A stretch of 64,000 nucleotides of DNA from Hymenobacter norwichensis DSM 15439 (GTDB taxonomy: Bacteria > Bacteroidota > Bacteroidia > Cytophagales > Hymenobacteraceae), in the NCBI RefSeq assembly GCF_000420705.1, contig NZ_ATVL01000011.1:248001-312000 (forward strand), read 5' to 3'. Below are positions 61,644-64,000 of this stretch, one piece after another (the stretch's first letter is position 1; every line of letters starts with the position of its first letter). The position numbers and the translations under genes are program-made. The notes under the pieces were generated by a model. That model was not told the origin of the DNA and did no database searches. It saw nothing but the letters and a program-made list of their open reading frames with translations.

Positions 61644-62141
61644 ATGCTCCTTTCCGCTGCCACTCACGCCTACCTCACTTCCCCGCTGGGTATCTTGGCG
61701 CTACACGGCACCGAGGCCGGTTTAGTTGCCGTGCAGTTTCTGGATGCGCCTCAGCCTGAGACACCAGCGGCAGAAGTGCCGGAGTGCCTGCGGGAAGCTT
61801 GCCGGCAATTGCGCGCCTACTTCCAGCGGGAACTGCGCGACTTCAACCTAACATACGATGTGCAGCAAGGCACTGAGTTTCAGCGGCAGGTGTGGGCCAC
61901 ATTGCTTGGTATCGGGTTCGGCCGCACGGCGTCTTACCTTGACCTGGCCCGACAACTGGGCAACCCCGGTGCTGTGCGGGCCGTGGGCGCCGCCAATGGC
62001 CAGAATCCGTTGGGCTTGGTATGGCCCTGCCACCGCATCATTGGGGCCAGCGGCCAGCTAACTGGCTACGCCGGCGGCCTGTGGCGCAAAAAGTGGCTTC
62101 TTGAGTTTGAGCAACCCACCGCACAGGCGTCTTTGTGGTGA
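61644..62141 (+). CDS. ogt: Methylated-DNA-protein-cysteine methyltransferase
   Basis: 165 residues from the ATG at 61644. The active site VWPCHRIIG carries Cys129; FQRQVWATLLGIGFGRTASY and VRAVGAANGQNPLGL are the family DNA-binding and Asn-hinge regions. It removes O6-methyl from guanine by self-methylation. Together with the Tag gene it makes the window rich in alkylation repair. A decayed palindromic repeat follows. Confidence 0.95.
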   Translation: MLLSAATHAYLTSPLGILALHGTEAGLVAVQFLDAPQPETPAAEVPECLREACRQLRAYFQRELRDFNLTYDVQQGTEFQRQVWATLLGIGFGRTASYLDLARQLGNPGAVRAVGAANGQNPLGLVWPCHRIIGASGQLTGYAGGLWRKKWLLEFEQPTAQASLW

Positions 62142-62165
62142 GCGGTGAGATGGTGAAAGTAGAAC

Positions 62166-62261
62166 GTCATGCAGAGGCAAACCCGGAGTATATTGCCTAC
62201 TAAAACTGATTATTACTTCAACATCACTATGTAAGATGCTTCGGCTGTGCCTCTGCATGAC
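62166..62261. repeat. Palindromic repeat copy G, decayed
   Basis: The ends GTCATGCAGAGGC and GCCTCTGCATGAC are intact and complementary, and AAGATGCTTCGGCTG remains on the right, but the left inner arm is scrambled. It separates Ogt (+) and the esterase (-). Confidence 0.75.
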
Positions 62262-62270
62262 GGCCTTGTG

Positions 62271-63149
62271 TCATTTCACCATTTTCAATAGTTCCTGGTA
62301 AATCACGTTGTCTTTCCAGTACAGCTGCAACACCATGGGTGCGTGCTTTTTACCGGGTAGTACCGTGAACTTAGGCGGGTGACCGAGGCTAGTTAGTCTC
62401 TGCTCGAATTTGCGGCTGCTGTTGCGGATAGATGGGTAGGTTTCGCCCCCAATGAAGATCAGAAAAGGAGGGGCGGCAGCCGTAACATGGTATAGCGCCG
62501 ATACATCCTTCCAGACTTCCGGCTGCTTGCCGTAAGGGATGAGGTATTGCGCGTCGTTGGGGTACTCCAACTTGGTGAGGTAGTCAAACATATCAAGGCC
62601 GGCCGGGTCGTCGAGGATAGCGCCTTTGATGGGGTTCTGCGCCAAGCCGCGCCGCGCAAACAGGCGATTGTCGGTAGCCAGCAACGCCGCCAGGCCGCCC
62701 CCGGCCGAGTGGCCCATCATAAACAGCCGCTGTGGGTCGCCGCCGTATTCTTGAGCGTGCTCAGTGACCCAAACGACGGCGCGGGCGCAGTCGTCGGCCA
62801 TAGCGGGTACTTCCACTTTCGGAGAGAGTCGGTAGTTGATAACCACGGCCACTACCCCTTGCTTGGCCAGCCGCCGACCTACAAACGAGTAGAAATTCTT
62901 GTTGCCGCTGTTCCAACTGCCGCCATGTATAAACACCACTATGGGATACGGTGCTGTGGATTTCTTGCGCGGAGCATATACATCCAGCAAATGCCGTTCG
63001 GCGTCGAACGTAGGGTCGGTGGCGGGCACGTAGGCTACATCCTGAGTGCGGCGACTAGGGCGGGCAGTGGCATATTCGTTGGCTACTACCAGCAGCAACG
63101 GTAGCACGAGCAAGGCTGGCGCAAGCAGCCAGCGGCGAGAAAACAGCAT
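62271..63149 (-). CDS. Secreted/anchored alpha/beta-hydrolase (BD-FAE-like)
   Basis: 292 residues. An N-terminal signal anchor (LLAPALLVLPLLLVVANEYA). The lipase motifs VVFIHGGSWNSGNKNF (oxyanion HGG), FMMGHSAGGGLAALL (Ser in GHSAGG) and LPGKKHAPMVL (His) are complete; the Asp is probably in the DDPAG or FIGGET region, not certain. It resembles the BD-FAE/carbohydrate-esterase-like branch of the HSL superfamily. Substrate unknown, perhaps short esters. Confidence 0.88.
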   Translation of the reverse strand: MLFSRRWLLAPALLVLPLLLVVANEYATARPSRRTQDVAYVPATDPTFDAERHLLDVYAPRKKSTAPYPIVVFIHGGSWNSGNKNFYSFVGRRLAKQGVVAVVINYRLSPKVEVPAMADDCARAVVWVTEHAQEYGGDPQRLFMMGHSAGGGLAALLATDNRLFARRGLAQNPIKGAILDDPAGLDMFDYLTKLEYPNDAQYLIPYGKQPEVWKDVSALYHVTAAAPPFLIFIGGETYPSIRNSSRKFEQRLTSLGHPPKFTVLPGKKHAPMVLQLYWKDNVIYQELLKMVK

Positions 63150-63287
63150 ATAAACAATAAAAAAACGGCCCCTTGATTAGCCGCGCTTCACACCTACGCA
63201 TCATTGCTGCTACCGGATGGGTTGGAGGCTGGCAAAGCATAAGTTGCTGTGAAAACCTTGCACACCACAACGCCCGTTCGGAACGTT

Positions 63288-63295
63288 ATATTTGT
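63288..63295 (+). promoter_or_regulatory. Bacteroidota -7 box of the TPR gene
   Basis: TATATTTG fits TAnnTTTG, 66 bases before the ATG at 63362. Confidence 0.6.
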
Positions 63296-63361
63296 CGGAA
63301 CCCATGGTGGCCGCAGTGCTAGTGGCTGGGTGTTTTCGTTTTTTTGTACCCGTTTGCTCAC

Positions 63362-64000
63362 ATGAAATACCCACTGTACGTGGCCCTCGGGCTGCTCACC
63401 TTATTCACCCTGCCCGCTGAGGCGCAGCGCAAAACTAAAATCAAGGCGAAAGGCGACGTGGCCGTAAGTGCCGCCAACCGGCTCCAACCATTATTCGGAG
63501 GCATTTCACCCGCCCAGGCGGAGGGGGTGGTTGGCGCAGCGTTTTTGGCTGATGTGCAGCGTAGCTTCGCCTCCAAGGAAGAAGCTAGCCGCTTTTTTTC
63601 CACTAAAGCTTACGAATACCTCACCGAGGGTAAGCCTGATACGGCCATCTACCGCTTCAACCTGGCTTGGTTGCTCAACCCCAAAAACGCCGACGTGTAC
63701 CGCGGCCTGGGCGTTATCAGCAGCCGCAACCCCACCCCCGACGAATCCATTAACCTGCTCAACCAAGGCCTGGCACTGGCTCCCAACGACGCCCTGATTC
63801 TCAGTGACCTAGGCAGCAGCTACCTGATTCGATACGAGCAAACCAAGAAGAAAAAAGACCTGACTACCGGCCACGACTACCTGCAAAAAGCCGCCGCTGC
63901 CGACCCCAACAATGCTGTAGCCTGGCAGCAATTGGGCCGGGCGTATTTCTTGCAGGAGGATTACACCAAAGCCTGGGAAGCCATTCACAAAGGCGGCAGC
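63362..64000 (+). CDS. Secreted TPR-repeat protein, N-terminal part (3' end outside window)
   Basis: 213 codons with no stop before the edge, so the gene is cut by the window. Signal peptide MKYPLYVALGLLTLFTLPAE, then after about 60 residues a TPR-type series: PDTAIYRFNLAWLLNPKNAD, VYRGLGVISSRNPTPDESIN, LLNQGLALAPNDALILSDLG and NAVAWQQLGRAYFLQEDYTK. It probably has a periplasmic scaffolding role. The TATATTTG box upstream supports this start. Confidence 0.8.
   Translation, partial: MKYPLYVALGLLTLFTLPAEAQRKTKIKAKGDVAVSAANRLQPLFGGISPAQAEGVVGAAFLADVQRSFASKEEASRFFSTKAYEYLTEGKPDTAIYRFNLAWLLNPKNADVYRGLGVISSRNPTPDESINLLNQGLALAPNDALILSDLGSSYLIRYEQTKKKKDLTTGHDYLQKAAAADPNNAVAWQQLGRAYFLQEDYTKAWEAIHKGGS

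Overview
The window looks like chromosome from a Hymenobacter-type member of the Bacteroidota (order Cytophagales). Reasons: five secreted proteins end in a type A type IX secretion (T9SS) sorting domain; several gene starts are preceded by the Bacteroidota -7 box TAnnTTTG instead of a sigma70 -10 box; Shine-Dalgarno sites are mostly absent; a GH97 glucosidase, a GH25 lysozyme, a TMEM260-like DUF2723 protein and a two-step Omp85/patatin protein are present; and base composition is fairly GC-rich. The genus is inferred from gene content, not from a marker gene. There are no rRNA genes, tRNAs, phage, integrases, transposases or CRISPR arrays that I can support.

Layout. 1-2700: the end of nadC, a YcxB-like membrane protein, and a small metal-related group (lipoprotein, Cys-rich heavy-metal-binding lipoprotein, ZIP transporter). 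2700-8000: stress and envelope genes (CbpM/CbpA co-chaperone pair, DUF3140, RlpA, GH25 lysozyme, VF530, Hsp20). 8200-13900: housekeeping and accessory enzymes (pseudo-hydrolase, PPK2, GNAT, an orphan SUKH-3 immunity-type protein, Old Yellow Enzyme, pirin, secreted VOC protein). 14000-20200: two large T9SS cargo genes, one a beta-helix protein and one related to PNGase F. 20400-30600: SDR, AraC regulator divergent from GH97, a histidine kinase/response regulator operon divergent from a DUF2723 glycosyltransferase. 30850-34800: a gluconate-dehydrogenase-subunit-3-like gene, a GMC oxidoreductase and a GH1-like hydrolase. 34880-37470: katA divergent from oxyR. 37700-48900: two tandem paralogous T9SS proteins, a hydrolase, a patatin outer-membrane protein and a PA14/ricin T9SS protein. 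49000-64000: PLD nuclease, a second GH1-like gene, a CDF transporter with a truncated copy next to it, APC permease, Tag glycosylase, CrcB, HemB, RocD, LEA-2 protein, Ogt, an esterase and an incomplete TPR protein.

Functional themes are oxidative and alkylation stress (KatA/OxyR, Tag, Ogt, Hsp20, CbpA), secreted glycan or protein processing (GH97, PNGase F-like, T9SS cargos) and metal handling (ZIP, CDF, HMBD).

The most striking non-coding signal is a dispersed family of about 100-bp near-perfect palindromes (seven sites, including a composite, an internally deleted and a decayed copy). One copy has 45-bp perfectly complementary arms. Convergent gene pairs are separated by unusually long-stem bidirectional terminators whose few differences are mostly G-T wobbles.
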